Source: Diphasiastrum complanatum
Lineage: Eukaryota > Streptophyta > Lycopodiopsida > Lycopodiales > Lycopodiaceae
NCBI GenBank assembly: GCA_029204225.1
Contig: CM055107.1
Coordinates: forward strand, 9,357,472-9,421,471
DNA length: 64,000 nucleotides
Direction: 5' to 3'
Shown here: in pieces, positions 11,191 to 21,942 of the stretch
Position numbering within the stretch: the first letter of the stretch is position 1
How the letters are laid out: each line of letters starts with the position of its first letter
Program-made: the position numbers and the translations under genes
The notes under the pieces: generated by a model
Told to the model about the DNA's origin: nothing
Databases searched by the model: none
The model's input: the letters and a program-made list of their open reading frames with translations, nothing else

Positions 11191-14100
11191 CTCGGCAGCT
11201 TCCGAGATCAAAGTGTATCATGAAGATCATGAACACTGTTGCCAGCCGACCTCTGCAATGCTAGCGAGACCCTTCAGCTTTGGGCCGCATGACCTAGTAC
11301 GTATGCATGGGAAAGTTGGTAACCAATCAGTAAGAGTCATGGTTGATGATGGGGCAACCCATAATTTCATCAACCACACCCTGGTTAAAAACCTTAAACT
11401 ACCAGAAGTACCTAGTCAGCATAGGTACATAGTTTCATTAGCTAAGGGTGAAGATAAAAAAATATTGGAAACTATGGTAAGTAAGTTAAATCTTGGTATT
11501 CAGGGATACCAAGATGAAATAAACTTTCAGATAATGCACCTGGATCGAACAGACATTGTCCTCGGGAGAGATTGGCTCTACAGTCTAGGACCTTCCCTCC
11601 ACAGAAACTATCAGGAGAACACCCTCAGCTTTCAGCATAAAGGCCGAGAGATCCAGTTGCATGGGGAGCATGATGTTCCCAACAGCCCTATGGTCTGCAG
11701 TTCAGAACTCTGTCAGCTAATCGGAGACGAAGACCATCAGGTATTCTTATGTGACTTTCAGTTTATTCCTGAAGTTTCTATTTCCAGTTCTATTCAGCAG
11801 AAAATCAGTAAATTAGAAACTTTATTGTCTAAATTTAAAGATGTTTTTCGTGAAGATTTGCCACATGGTTTACCACCTAGCAGAGAGGTAGATCATGTAA
11901 TAAACCTAGTACCAGGTACAGCACCTGTTTCTAAACCTCCGTATCGGGTCAGACGAACAGAGGATGAAGAAATAACTAGGCAGTTAACAGACTATCTTGG
12001 GAAAGGCCAAATTCAGACCAGTAGTTCACCATGGGCCTCACCAGTCCTATTGGTGAAAAAGAAAGAGGGGTCTATGCGTCTTTGCGTAGATTACAGAGCC
12101 CTCAATAAAGTCACAATTAAGAATAAATACCCTATGCCTCGGGCAGACGAGTTGTTTGATCAACTCGACGGGGCTAAGTTTTTCAGCAAAACAGACCTCA
12201 GATCGGGATATCATCAAGTCCGTATAAAATCGGAAGATGTCTCGAAAATAGCTTTTTGGACTCGTCACGGTCATTATGAGTTTAAGGTGATGCCATTTGG
12301 GCTCACAAATGCTCCAGCTACCTTTATGACCTTGATGAACAGTGTCCTCAGACCATAGTTGGGTAAGTTTGCAGTCGTATTTTTAGATGACATCCTCGTC
12401 TACAGCAAAACGAGGAAGGAGCATCTAAAACACCTCAGAAAGGTGTTTCGACTGCTCAGAAAGCATAAGCTTTATGCTAAACAATCCAAGTGTGAATTCT
12501 TCGTTGAAGAAGTAGCATATTTGGGTCACATTATCTCTTCAGATGGGATTAAGATGGACCCAAATAAGGTTAAAGCCATACTCAGTTGGCTGAGACCTCA
12601 AAATATTTTGGAACTTCAGATCTTTCTTGGTTTGGCGGGATATTACAGACGATTTGTCAAGGAATATGCTCAGATAGCAGTTCCTATGACAAATCTTCTT
12701 AAGGGGAAGGGAAAGGAGTTCAGTTGGGAGTCCGCACAACAGGAGAGCTTTGATGCTCTCAAAACAGCCTTAGCTACAGCACCAGTTTTAAAAGTCGTCG
12801 ACCCCAATCAGCCATTTGTGGTCGAAACAGATGCTAGCAACTTTGCAGTAGGTGCTGTGCTAACTCAGGGCAGACGACCAGTTGCGTTCAAGAGTTAAAA
12901 ACTCGAGCCAGCTCAGACTAGGTACAGTGCCTATGAAAAGGAACTCTTTTCTATAGTCCATGCCCTTAAGACTTGGAGGCATTATTTGTATGGTGCCAAC
13001 TTTGAGGTCCTGACAGACCATGAGAGTCTCAGATACCTTTGCAATCAACCTGAGCTTAGAGGTCGGAAAGCTCGTTGGGCAGAGTTGATGCAAGAGTTTG
13101 ACATGTCTATCAGATATAGGCGTGGAAAATTCAATACAGTAGCAGATGCCCTTAGCATAATGCCTATGATAAACGAACTGAGTTTTACTCAGATTCGTAA
13201 TGAGTTACTCGAGTCCTTGAGAGGGAAATGCCAGCATGATGCATTCTTCTCTATTATCTGGAATTCAGTCCAGAACAGACAGTTACAGACTCCAGAACCA
13301 GTTCCCGGGGCTGGTGCCAATTCATCCAAGAATACGGCAGCTTCCGTTGAGGATGATGATGAGTCCGAGTATATGTCGTCAGATGACGTTGAGGATTCTG
13401 AGCCTGTATTACCCAAGGAAACCCCAGTGGTTGAGGGTCAGTTGACTCAAGGATTCAAATGGAAACAGTATTCCATTCAGGATGAGTACTTGCTCTATAG
13501 AGATAGAGTATGTGTCCCCAATTCAGAGGATTATAGGCAGCAGGTCCTATATGAATGTCATGACAATCCTAGCGCGGGACACCCAGGCATACAGAAGACC
13601 TATGAGCTTCTTCGTAGGCAATTTTTTTGGCCCAGTATGAAAAAGGACGTCCACCAGTATGTAACCAGTTGCCAGAAATGTCAAGTAAATAAAGCAGAGC
13701 GTTTAAAGGCAGGAGGGTTGTTGCATCCCTTAGAAATACCAGCTGGTAAATGGGAGAGTATCTCTATGGATTTTATAGTAGGCCTGCCTAAAACCCAAAA
13801 GGGTAATGACGCTATATGGTTCACAGTTGACTGTCTGACCAAAAGGGCTCATTTCATTCCGACCAAAACAACCGTTAGAGCTCCAGAGTTAGCGAGGTTG
13901 TTTGTAGACGGGCTATTTAAATTGTACGGTCTACCTTCCGGCATAGTCAGCGACCGGGACAGTAAGTTTACTGGAAATTTTTGGAGGGCAGTATTCCATC
14001 ATCTCCATACTAAACTTAATATGAGTACCAACGACCATCCACAGACGGACGGTCAAACAGAAAGGGTAAATCAAGTGTTGGAGGATATGCTTCGTGCATA

Positions 14101-14824
14101 CGTCAGCAAGAAGCAGACTAATTGGGAGGAGTATCTCTCGATATTAGAGTTTGCTTACAACAGTACCAAACATTCAGCTACGGGATACAGCCCATTTATG
14201 TTGATGTACGGTTTTCAGCCACGCTCACCCACAGCTGTAGGGTTTAAACAAGAAAAAGTTGAAGCAGCTAGAAACTTATTAGAAGACCTAAACCAGATGA
14301 TAGAACATGCTAAGCGTAGCATTAGACAATCCCAGGATCGAGCCAGGCATTATGCAGATCCACACAGACGGGATGTGCAGTTCTCCACTGGTGAGAAAGT
14401 CTACTTGAGAGTCCCAGTTGACTCTAAAACCCTCAAATCAGGAGTGTGTGCTAAGTTGTCTCCAAAGTATTGTGGTCCCTTTACCATAAGTAGGAGACTA
14501 GGCGAGGTCACCTATGAACTAGAACTCCCACACAGCAGTAAGGTTTTTCCAGTCTTTCATGTAAGTCAATTACGAAAAGCCTTAACCAGATCAGACAATC
14601 TGGTAGGGGACATTGTTCTAGTTCTCCCATTGGATCCTCAACAACCTCCACATGAACCAGAGGAGATTCTTGATAGTAGAGAGACGCAGACTCGTCATAC
14701 TCTATACCGAGAATATCTGGTTAAGTGGAATGATCAGCCTGTTGAGAATGCCAGTTGGGAAAGAGGCAGCGTCCTTTGCAAGATTTTTCCAGACTTTGTC
14801 TTAGAGGACCAAGACGGTTCTTAA
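11150..14824 (+). pseudogene. pol of gypsy copy 2: PR-RT-RNaseH-IN with chromodomain-like tail (two stops)
   Basis: Polyprotein for reverse transcription and integration. In order: aspartic protease (VDDGATHNF, ~11,342), reverse transcriptase (LCVDYRALN ~12,080; FLDDILVYS ~12,380), RNase H ([13 protein letters not shown] ~12,825), integrase with HHCC head (~13,556-13,680) and catalytic D (MDFIVGLP ~13,768), D (SDRDSKF ~13,949) and E ([10 protein letters not shown] ~14,060), then a chromodomain-like end (REYLVKWNDQPVENASWE ~14,710-14,760) typical of chromoviruses. TAC-to-TAG at 12,356-12,358 and AAA-to-TAA at 12,896-12,898 interrupt it. Copy 1 keeps both codons. It ends at TAA 14,822-14,824, directly against the polypurine tract. 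Confidence 0.93.
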
Positions 14825-14835
14825 GGGGGAGGGAG
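14823..14835 (+). promoter_or_regulatory. polypurine tract
   Basis: AAGGGGGAGGGAG directly before the inner 3' LTR, the primer site for plus-strand DNA. It overlaps the pol stop codon. Its last six bases recur in both LTR-LTR joints. Confidence 0.9.
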
Positions 14836-15193
14836 TGTTACGAGCTCGTAACCAGTGCCGAACCCTAGAGAACACAGATAGGTCAGATACCACAATCAGG
14901 GTCGTGTCCAGCGTACATGACCAACAGGGCAAGACAGTGTGAGTAGTGTGCCCCAGCACGGTCCATAGCCATGGCGGGCCTAACAGAGCCTACGGACCTT
15001 GTCAGCAGGATAGGGCCCCCAGTTGGGTCCTGACGTGCAGTCGGCCACGTCAGTGCCACGTGGCCGACACTTGGCAGTAGCATGCTACCAGTCCTCACAC
15101 TGGGCTAGGAGGGGCTTACTCTATATCAGGGAGTAGGCAAGGTTGGGTGGAGGAGTTAGTGTTTGCCCTACTGTGGTGTTAGGACTTATTACA
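14836..15193 (+). repeat. inner 3' LTR (c) of gypsy copy 2
   Basis: 358-bp LTR following the PPT, with private differences ('cacaatcag', 'agcctacggacc'). Followed by the CAGGGAG joint at 15,194-15,200. Confidence 0.95.
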
Positions 15194-15200
15194 CAGGGAG

Positions 15201-15558
15201 TGTTACGAGCTCGTAACCAGTGCCGAACCCTAGAGAACACAGATAGGTCAGATACCACAGTCAGGGTCGTGTCCAACGTACATGACCAACATGGCAAGAC
15301 AGTGTGAGTAGTGTGCCCCAGCACGGTCCATAGCCATGGCGGGCCTAACACAGCCTAGGGACCCTGTCAGCAGGATAGGGCCCCCAGTTGGGTCCCGACG
15401 TGCAGTCGGCCACGTCAGTGCCACGTGGCCGACACTTGGCAGTAGCATGCTACCAGTCCTCACACTGGGCTAGGAGGGGCTTACTCTATATCAGGGAGTA
15501 GGCAAGGTTGGGTGGAGGAGTTAGTGTTTGCCCTACTGTGGTGTTAGGACTTATTATA
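15201..15558 (+). repeat. outer 3' LTR (d) of gypsy copy 2
   Basis: 358-bp LTR with private differences ('gtccaacgtac', 'caacatgg'). The last bases read TATA instead of TACA, then the target duplication GGGTG (15,559-15,563) begins. Confidence 0.93.
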
Positions 15559-15563
15559 GGGTG

Positions 15564-15981
15564 CGTGTGGCAACACTGTCTGAGGGGGATGAGGGGCAAT
15601 GGGACGGGACGAGGATGCACTCCCTCTCCTCGTGCGTGCCAACCAAGCAGGTAGCAACTCAGCCACATAAGGAGCGGTGCAAAACCGGAGTACGCCCTCC
15701 GAAATGGTGTTCTCCCCCGCCATGAGACGTGGCCCGTAGGTGTCTAGTAGTCGCTGCCTATCGGGTACGGACATGCTGCCACAAGGGGCAGCATTTAAGG
15801 TGCCACCATTTTTGGCGCGTGCACCGAGCAGATGGCGTTTAAGGCGAGTGAGGGACGTAGCAAATTCGACTAGGTAGTATCAGCAACGCACGACCTTCTG
15901 ATCGGTCTTGTTGGTCTTGTCGACAACCCGCCTGACAACGTCCACCTCATCCCACAAACCGGAAAGGTTGGACTGCACCAT
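15564..15981 (-). pseudogene. hAT transposase copy A, N-terminal part with BED-like finger
   Basis: The minus-strand frame can start at the ATG at 15,981 (MVQSNLSGLWDEVDVV). A degenerate BED-type zinc finger follows: a Cys, then a TGA where a codon before the second Cys is expected, then EFATSLTRLKRHLLG and KNGGTLNAAPC. BED fingers bind transposon ends. Next comes MSVPDRQRLLDTYGPRL, shared with copy B. At 15,564 gypsy copy 2 interrupts it; the frame resumes at 8543. Across the target duplication the pre-insertion frame reads through without interruption. Confidence 0.72.
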
Positions 15982-16235
15982 TGCGATAGAGAAAACTAGG
16001 GAAAAAAATGTAGATGAAGCTAAAGCTGGAAGGATGGAATGCTGGAAAAAAAATAGCAGGGTTCACTGTTGGAGAGACGCTGAAAATGCCCAAGGCAGGG
16101 CGAAGCAAATCAGATGCAAGGTAGGGCGTTGCATGGGCGAAGGGCGACGCAAGGCATCGATGGCAGGCATGCAAAAACAGCAGCGAAGGCACGGCGAAGA
16201 GGGTGCAAAAACGTTTTAGAGAAAATGCGAGGGGG

Positions 16236-16365
16236 GTGGGTAGATTTAGGTTAAAAAACCATAAAAAACAATATTAAATATTAAAAATAATATTATATTG
16301 TGGTACCGTGGTACCATCATGGTACCGCGGTACCAGTATGGTCCCGCGGTACCCAGTACCGCGGT

Positions 16366-16449
<84 letters not shown>

Positions 16450-16610
16450 CATAGATCCAGCGGTACCAGGATCCGCGGATCCCGGTACCGCGGATCCAGT
16501 GTGGTACTGCGGATCCATACTGATCCGCGGTACCACAATATATAATATATAATATTTTTTAATATTTAATATATTAATATTTTCTTTTTTAACCTAATCC
16601 CCCCCCCTCG
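16236..16610. repeat. inverted-repeat module of GGTACC/GCGG words around a (TA)n tract
   Basis: Two arms (about 16,245-16,369 and 16,450-16,600) face each other across (TA)n. Each arm has an A/T-rich outer part and an inner cluster of overlapping palindromes such as GGTACCGCGGTACC and GGATCCGCGGATCC. The outer edges share TTAACC...CCCCCCTCGC. It lies between the divergent starts of hAT copies A and B. No family recognised. Confidence 0.75.
16370..16449. repeat. (TA)n microsatellite, about 80 bp
   Basis: Nearly uninterrupted TA dinucleotides with one TTTA break, at the centre of the inverted-repeat module. Confidence 0.98.
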
Positions 16611-16763
16611 CTTCATCTCTCTCCCTGCCCGTCGCCCTACTGTCCGTGCCCTCCCTGCTGTCCGCGCCCTCTCTGTTGTATGCCCATCGCCGTACTGTCC
16701 GCGCCCTCCCGACTGTCTTCGCATTGCACTGATCGGGTCCTCCCCTGCTTTGCTATTTCGGCC

Positions 16764-18722
16764 TTTATTGCCTGACCGAGTTTGTTGCCACCCTCACTCG
16801 CCTTAAAGGCCACCTACTCGGCGCACGCGCGAGAGATGGTGGCACACTGAATGCTGCCCCCTGTGCCAGCATGTCCGTTCCCGTTAGGCAGCGACTTTTG
16901 GATACCTACGGGCCACGTCTTGTGGCGGGGGAGAACACCATTTCGGAGGGTGTTCTTCGGTTTTGCACCGCTCCTTACGTGGTTGACCCCGAGTTGCTGC
17001 CTGCTTGGCTAGCACGCACGAGGAGAGGGAGTGCATCCTCGTCTAGTCCCTTTGCCCCTCATCCCTCTCAGACAGTTCCGCCTCACGCACCCCATCTGCA
17101 CCCATTCCGGTGGATCCTATCCCACCGCATCCGCCAGTTGCCACTGTGGTTCCACCACCACCTACTGTTGCTCGCACTCCCCCGGTTTACGACTTTCTCA
17201 TGGACTCTCCGCCTCCCGAGCAGGAGCAGGCCCCGGATGTCAGTGACGAGGCCTTCCAGGATGTTGAGGAGATCCCTTCCTCCCTCCCTTCACATCCGGA
17301 TGACCACCCTACCCAGCAGTTTTCGTATCCCATGCCAGATGTCCACCCTCCACCAGTGTACCCCACTTACGCTGCTGCACCCATCCCGGCCAGTGCATCC
17401 CACTCTCCCCATTCCACATCTACAGTTGATGCATCCACTAGTGCCCAGCCTGTCGCGTCATCATCCATTCCCGTCACGTTTGGTGCACCGTGCTGGAGGT
17501 CCGCTACCCGTCGCCCAGCTGGGAGAGTTCTTAGGCAGCAGAGCATTCGCGGCGCGCTTCAGCCGCACATGGATAGAGAGGCCACACAGGCCGTGGCCAG
17601 CCTGATTTATGAGCTGAACCTTCCATTTGCCATCACCGACTCCGAGCCCTTCAGAAGGGCCTTCCGCCTTGCACAGTCTGTCAGCCCTAGCTGGAGAGTC
17701 CCTAGTTCAGAGGTTGTCCGCACACACATGCTGAGGGATAGGGTTGAGTCATTGTCTAGAGAGATGGAGCCTCTACGTCGCCACTGGGCCACTTACGGTT
17801 GCAGCATCATGTCCGATGGCTGGACTGATGTCAGGAGGAGGCCGATCCTCAACATATTGGTCTCCAGCTGCATTGGCACACAGTTTTTGAGGGCAGTGGA
17901 TTGCAGCAGGGGGGGGAGAGTCATATCTGCAGAGTTCATGTTTGATGTCATCAGGTCTTCCATCCTGTCCATAGGCCCACAACATGTCGTCACAGTGGTG
18001 ACGGACAATGCCACGAACTGCATTCAAGTGGGTGTACTGCTAGAGGCCGAGTTCCCTCACATTGTTCATACCCCCTGTGCCGCACACGGCATAGCCCTTC
18101 TGATGGGGGACATAGGTGCACTTCCCTGGGTTAGAGCCATCGTCCGTGAGGCCCTCTTCCTGGTGACTTTTGTCACCAGGAAGAGGCGTGTTCTTGCCAT
18201 GTTCCGGGTGTTCAACCATCTAGACCTCTGTAACCCAGCCCCCACACGCTTTGCATTCGACTTGGTGGTCATCGACCGTCTGATCAGGTGTAGGGCGCAG
18301 CTTCTACAGATGGTTGCCAGTGATCTTTGGTGTGCCAGTACATATCTGCTCACTGAGGATGGGGAGCACTTTTCTTCCACGGTGAGGGGAGACCAGTTCT
18401 GGAGGGATGCACAGACATTGTCAGGACTGCTTCGACCACTTTACATTGTGCTCCGCATGGCTAACAGCGAGGGGTCGACACTTGGACTGGTATATGAGCT
18501 CATGGACCGGATTGGACAGTTCCTGCAGCTACCCATCTTGCAGCCAGAGAGGTAAGTGGTATAGTAATGTAATTGGCCTTTATCTTTTTAGTAATTGCTA
18601 GTTTGTTTTTCTGTCAATGTTAAGTTTTTTCGTAATGCCCTACACCACACGCCTCTCACCTGCAGGATGACCGAGCTGAAGTTCATCTGGGAGACGCGGT
18701 GTAACTACTTCCACAGGAGTAT
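16764..18722 (+). pseudogene. hAT transposase copy B (two exons, 3' end lost to an LTR insertion)
   Basis: Cut-and-paste transposase of the hAT superfamily, head-to-head with copy A. A BED-like finger relic (YCLTEFVATLTRLKGHLLG) starts near 16,764, followed by MSVPVRQRLLDTYG from 16,871. A lost C near 17,091 (CACCCC versus CACCCCC in copy A) shifts the frame. From 17,110 a long open frame gives a Pro/Ser-rich linker, then the core: SDGWTDVRRRP near 17,812 and VTDNA...CAAHGIALLMGDIG near 17,998-18,110, with the two core aspartates. Exon 1 ends at 18,551 before GTAAGT; an intron runs to 18,665; exon 2 (MTELKFIWETRC) stays in frame until an LTR cuts it at 18,722. The dimerisation domain and catalytic Glu are missing. 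Confidence 0.8.
18552..18665 (+). other. intron of hAT copy B
   Basis: GTAAGT...CACCTGCAG, 114 bp, phase 2. Joining AG to G restores an Arg codon and keeps the frame. Its presence shows that copy B is a DNA-level transposon copy and not a retrotransposed transcript. Confidence 0.75.
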
Positions 18723-19080
18723 TGTTACGAGCTCGTAACCAGTGCCGAACCCTAGAGAACACAGATAGGTCAGATACCACAGTCAGGGTCGTGTCCAGCG
18801 TACATGACCAACAGGGCAAGACAGTGTGAGTAGTGTGCCCCAGCACGGTCCATAGCCATGGCGGGCCTAACACAGCCTAGGGACCCTGTCAGCAGGATAG
18901 GGCCCCCAGTTGGGTCCCGACGTGCAGTCGGCCACGTCAGTGCCACGTGGCCGACACTTGGCAGTAGCATGCTACCAGTCCTCACACTGGGCTAGGAGGG
19001 GCTTACTCTATATCAGGGAGTAGGCAAGGTTGGGTGGATCAGTTAGTGTTTGCCCTACTGTGGTGTTAGGATCTATTACA
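18723..19080 (+). repeat. 5' LTR of gypsy copy 3 (358 bp)
   Basis: Same LTR family and length, ending ATTACA. The base between LTR and PBS is G here, C in the other copies. Confidence 0.95.
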
Positions 19081-19081
19081 G

Positions 19082-19095
19082 TGGTATCAGAGCCA
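19082..19095 (+). promoter_or_regulatory. primer-binding site, initiator-Met tRNA
   Basis: TGGTATCAGAGCCA one base after the LTR. Confidence 0.9.
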
Positions 19096-19987
19096 TCTCC
19101 ATCTTTGGGAGCTAAGTAGCAGCAGGGAGAAAGTAGAAAGAGTGCTCAGAATCTCTTAAAACTTTGGTAAATAGGAGAGACAGATCCAGCGCTGGAGGAG
19201 TAGCTTTCTACTGTGAAAATCTCCGTTGAATCATCTTCCTTTTAGTTGGAATATGAGTTAGATTTCTGAGACAGATCCATCGCTGAAGAGACAGCTATCT
19301 GACCAGGCAATTTCAGTAGAATTCCGAGTTATCTGAGCGGAATTTCAAGGGAAAAAGATGGGCAGATCCATCGCTGTATAGCTAGCCCTCAGCTCTGAAA
19401 ATTGTAGCAAGTTCTGAGTAGATTAGAGTAAGTTCTAATCAGAATAGAGTGGCAGGGTCAGCGCTGGACAGGGAGGTGAAAAATTGATTTTTTCATCACT
19501 GTTTGTGAGGATTTTTTAGTAGTTTGAACTTCAAACTAGATTGCCACAGACCAGCGACCTACTTCCTGAAGTCAGATCAGAAATTCAAACGAGTTTTGGG
19601 CCTTAAATTTCAGATAATCGGGCCAGATAGGTTGCTGTTCAGCCAGCGAGGGCAGGGACACAAAGAATTCTGGATTTTTTGTTGTAAAATTCCGGTTTTT
19701 ACTCAGTTTGTTGGAGCCCCGCACCTGAAATCAGATCAGTCAGCTACTCAACTCAAGAACCGGGAAATTTGGCACCATTTTGAAGCTTCAAACTGGCATT
19801 TTCCGGGACAGCAGGTCTGAAATCTTGGGTAAAAGAGCTGAGAGGGTTCCTCTTCATTCTTTCTTTGGAAGTACAGTCCTCAGAAACAGCTAAGTCATCT
19901 TTCCTTTCCCTTGTACAGTTGTAAATTAGTCTTTTAGACTTTTTTTTTTCCTTCAGAGGTTAAGGTAGCACTCTTTCAGTTCTGAAA

Positions 19988-21131
19988 ATGACCACTCCTT
20001 AGGGACCTGATCAACCCCCGGAGAGAGGCTTCGACGAACTTGAAACAGAAGCCTTAGCTTACAGAAAAGGGAAAGAACCAATGGAATTGGAAGAACAGGA
20101 ACAGTTCGCCAAAGAACTCGACGAACTGGTTACCAAGGAGCAGTTTCTCCAATTGGTAACAGAAGTGGATGAACTGAAGTTGGCATTAGCCAATTTCAAG
20201 TCCAGTGTGGATGACTCGTTCGCTGAACTCAAAAGCTTGATTTTGAGTTCCGCGAAAGGAAGCCTTCCCTCCACTTCTCAGTTATCCCCTTCTCCATTTC
20301 CATCAGTTTCGGGTGAGACTTTACGGTCTCACCCCAGTGTTTTTAAAGATTTAAAGCCTCCTACTTCTTATGGGGAAGAGAAGGATAGAAACGCAGACAT
20401 TCTACAAACCTTCCTCAGCAAATGGAAGAACATTCATGCTCTTAAACAGACCCCTGACCATTTGCAAGCAATTGAGGCCAGTCTTTCCTTAGGGCCTATG
20501 GCCTATAAGTGGTGGTTAAATCTCCAGGAGACTGGGCAAATTCCTCGGTCATGGAGAAGCTTTCCTAAGAGAATTTCTACCAGAAAATGAACTGGATAGA
20601 GCCTGAGAAGCCTGGGAAAGAACAATAATGGATAAATCCCTCATCCAATATATCTCGCAGTATCGAGAAGCAATTTTAAAGATTAAAAATATGGATGACT
20701 ATCAGAAAATTAGGGGATTTGTCCGTGGCCTCAAAGATGAATATAAAGTAGAGGTCCAGAGAAACTCGCCTACTACCCTTGAGCAAGCTCTCAGATATGC
20801 TCAAATCTATGATGATTCAGTGGGTAGGAAGAAGGCAAGACAACAGCCACTTTTTGAGCAGCCTTCTCAAAAAGACTTTCAATTTAAAAAGAAATCTTTA
20901 AAAAGAAAGAACCAAGATAAATTTAAAAGTGAAGCTCCTCAGAAACGCCCTTCACTCATACAGCCCTTAAAACCAGATGATTTTGAGAAAGCCAAACAAG
21001 AACGTTTGTGCTTTGCGTGTATGGGCAAGGGACACACAATCAGACAGTGTCCCAAGGGGCCTTTCACTAAAAGAGATAAGAAAGATAAAAAAACAAGTTC
21101 ATCTTGTTCAGACTGTATGTTTCCCCAGTGA
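19988..21131 (+). pseudogene. gag of gypsy copy 3 (stop at codon 5, 11-bp deletion)
   Basis: ATG at 19,988 is followed by TAG at the fifth codon (CAG in copy 2). The coiled-coil-like and capsid parts resemble copy 2. Near 20,555 an 11-bp loss, ending at the same CTTTCCTAAG point as the larger deletion of copy 1, shifts the frame. The CCHC knuckle is [14 protein letters not shown] near 21,010. A seven-A run precedes the gag stop at 21,129-21,131, as in copy 2. Confidence 0.88.
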
Positions 21132-21287
21132 CTCGGCAACTTCCGAGATCAAAGTGTATCATGAAGATCATGAACACTGTTGCCAACTGACCTCTGCAAT
21201 GCTAGCGAGACCCTTCAGTTTTGGGCCGCATGACCTAGTACGTATGCATGGGAAAGTTGGTAACCAATCAGTAAGAGTTATGGTTTA

Positions 21288-21635
21288 TAGCAAGGATGCG
21301 CGTCCGCGTCCGGTGTCCGGACCCGGACTCTTCCGACCCCCGGACGCGGGGTCGGACGCGTCCACATTTTTTTTTATTTTTTTTAAAAAAAATTAACACT
21401 AAAAAAGAAAAAAAAAGCGGACACGTTCGGACCCCCGGATGCACCCCTGGCGCGTTCGCGTTCAGGGCCTGCTACCTTAGATATATAGATACAGATATAT
21501 ATATATCAAACATGAGGGTCCAGGCCGGGCACGTTAACGTTCAACCCCTAGGCGCGGGGTCAGGTGCGCCCATTTTTTATTTTTTTTTTAATTTTTTGGG
21601 ATGCTGGACGCGTCCCGGGCACGCACTACCCCAAA
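21288..21635. repeat. GC-rich palindromic word-repeat module with T/A tracts
   Basis: Clusters of GTCCGG, GGACGCG and GCGTCCG words (for example TCCGGACCCGGA) alternate with a T9-A-T8-A8 tract, the phrase AACACTAAAAA and a short TA-rich stretch near 21,480-21,510. It begins exactly where gypsy copy 3 stops. Layout resembles the modules at 16,236 and 56,269. No coding potential. Confidence 0.65.
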
Positions 21636-21640
<5 letters not shown>

Positions 21641-21678
<38 letters not shown>

Positions 21679-21728
21679 GTGTGTGCATGTGGGTGTGTGT
21701 GTGTGTGTGATGGTTTGTGTTGATTTGT

Positions 21729-21800
<72 letters not shown>
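21641..21800. repeat. compound (GA)n / (GT)n / (GA)n microsatellite
   Basis: GA tract to about 21,675, interrupted GT tract to 21,752, second GA tract to about 21,797. Further short GT and GA runs continue to 21,942, just before the BED-finger ATG. Confidence 0.97.
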
Positions 21801-21841
21801 GGAGTTGTGTGTGTGTGTGTGACATGATGTGTGTGTGTGTG

Positions 21842-21915
21842 AGTTTAGGGTTTAGGTGTGTGTGCTTGGGTTTAGGGTTTAGTAGGAGAGAGATATTGGA
21901 CTTAGGGTTTAGGGT
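21842..21915 (+). promoter_or_regulatory. cluster of telomere-like GTTTAGGG motifs
   Basis: Three short doublets of the plant telomere/telobox motif (TTTAGGG), near 21,842, 21,869 and 21,901, just upstream of the BED-finger ATG at 21,943. Teloboxes are known promoter elements in plants; use here is inferred. Confidence 0.5.
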
Positions 21916-21942
21916 GTGTGTGTGTGAGAGAGAGAGAGAGAG

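Larger units (their letters stand above)
8544..15558 (+). mobile_element. complete Ty3/gypsy element, copy 2, with doubled LTRs
   Basis: Structure: LTR, 7 bp, LTR, PBS, leader, gag, pol, PPT, LTR, 7 bp, LTR, all inside one GGGTG target duplication within hAT copy A. All four LTRs are 358 bp. The 7-bp joint CAGGGAG is the same at both ends: C is the single base between LTR and PBS, and AGGGAG is the end of the polypurine tract. Each LTR carries private point differences. The coding region has one gag frameshift, a seven-A gag-pol junction and two pol nonsense codons, so this copy is not autonomous. Confidence 0.95.
18723..21287 (+). mobile_element. Ty3/gypsy element, copy 3, truncated in protease
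   Basis: 5' LTR, PBS, leader, gag and the first bases of pol, ending abruptly at about 21,287 just after VRVMV of the protease motif, where unrelated GC-rich word-repeat sequence begins. No 3' LTR follows. It is inserted in exon 2 of hAT copy B. Confidence 0.92.

Noticed and set aside
15564-18722. One perfect giant palindrome covering both hAT copies
   Set aside because: Only the transposase parts and the central module match in inverse; sequence between them, upstream of the BED fingers, does not align.
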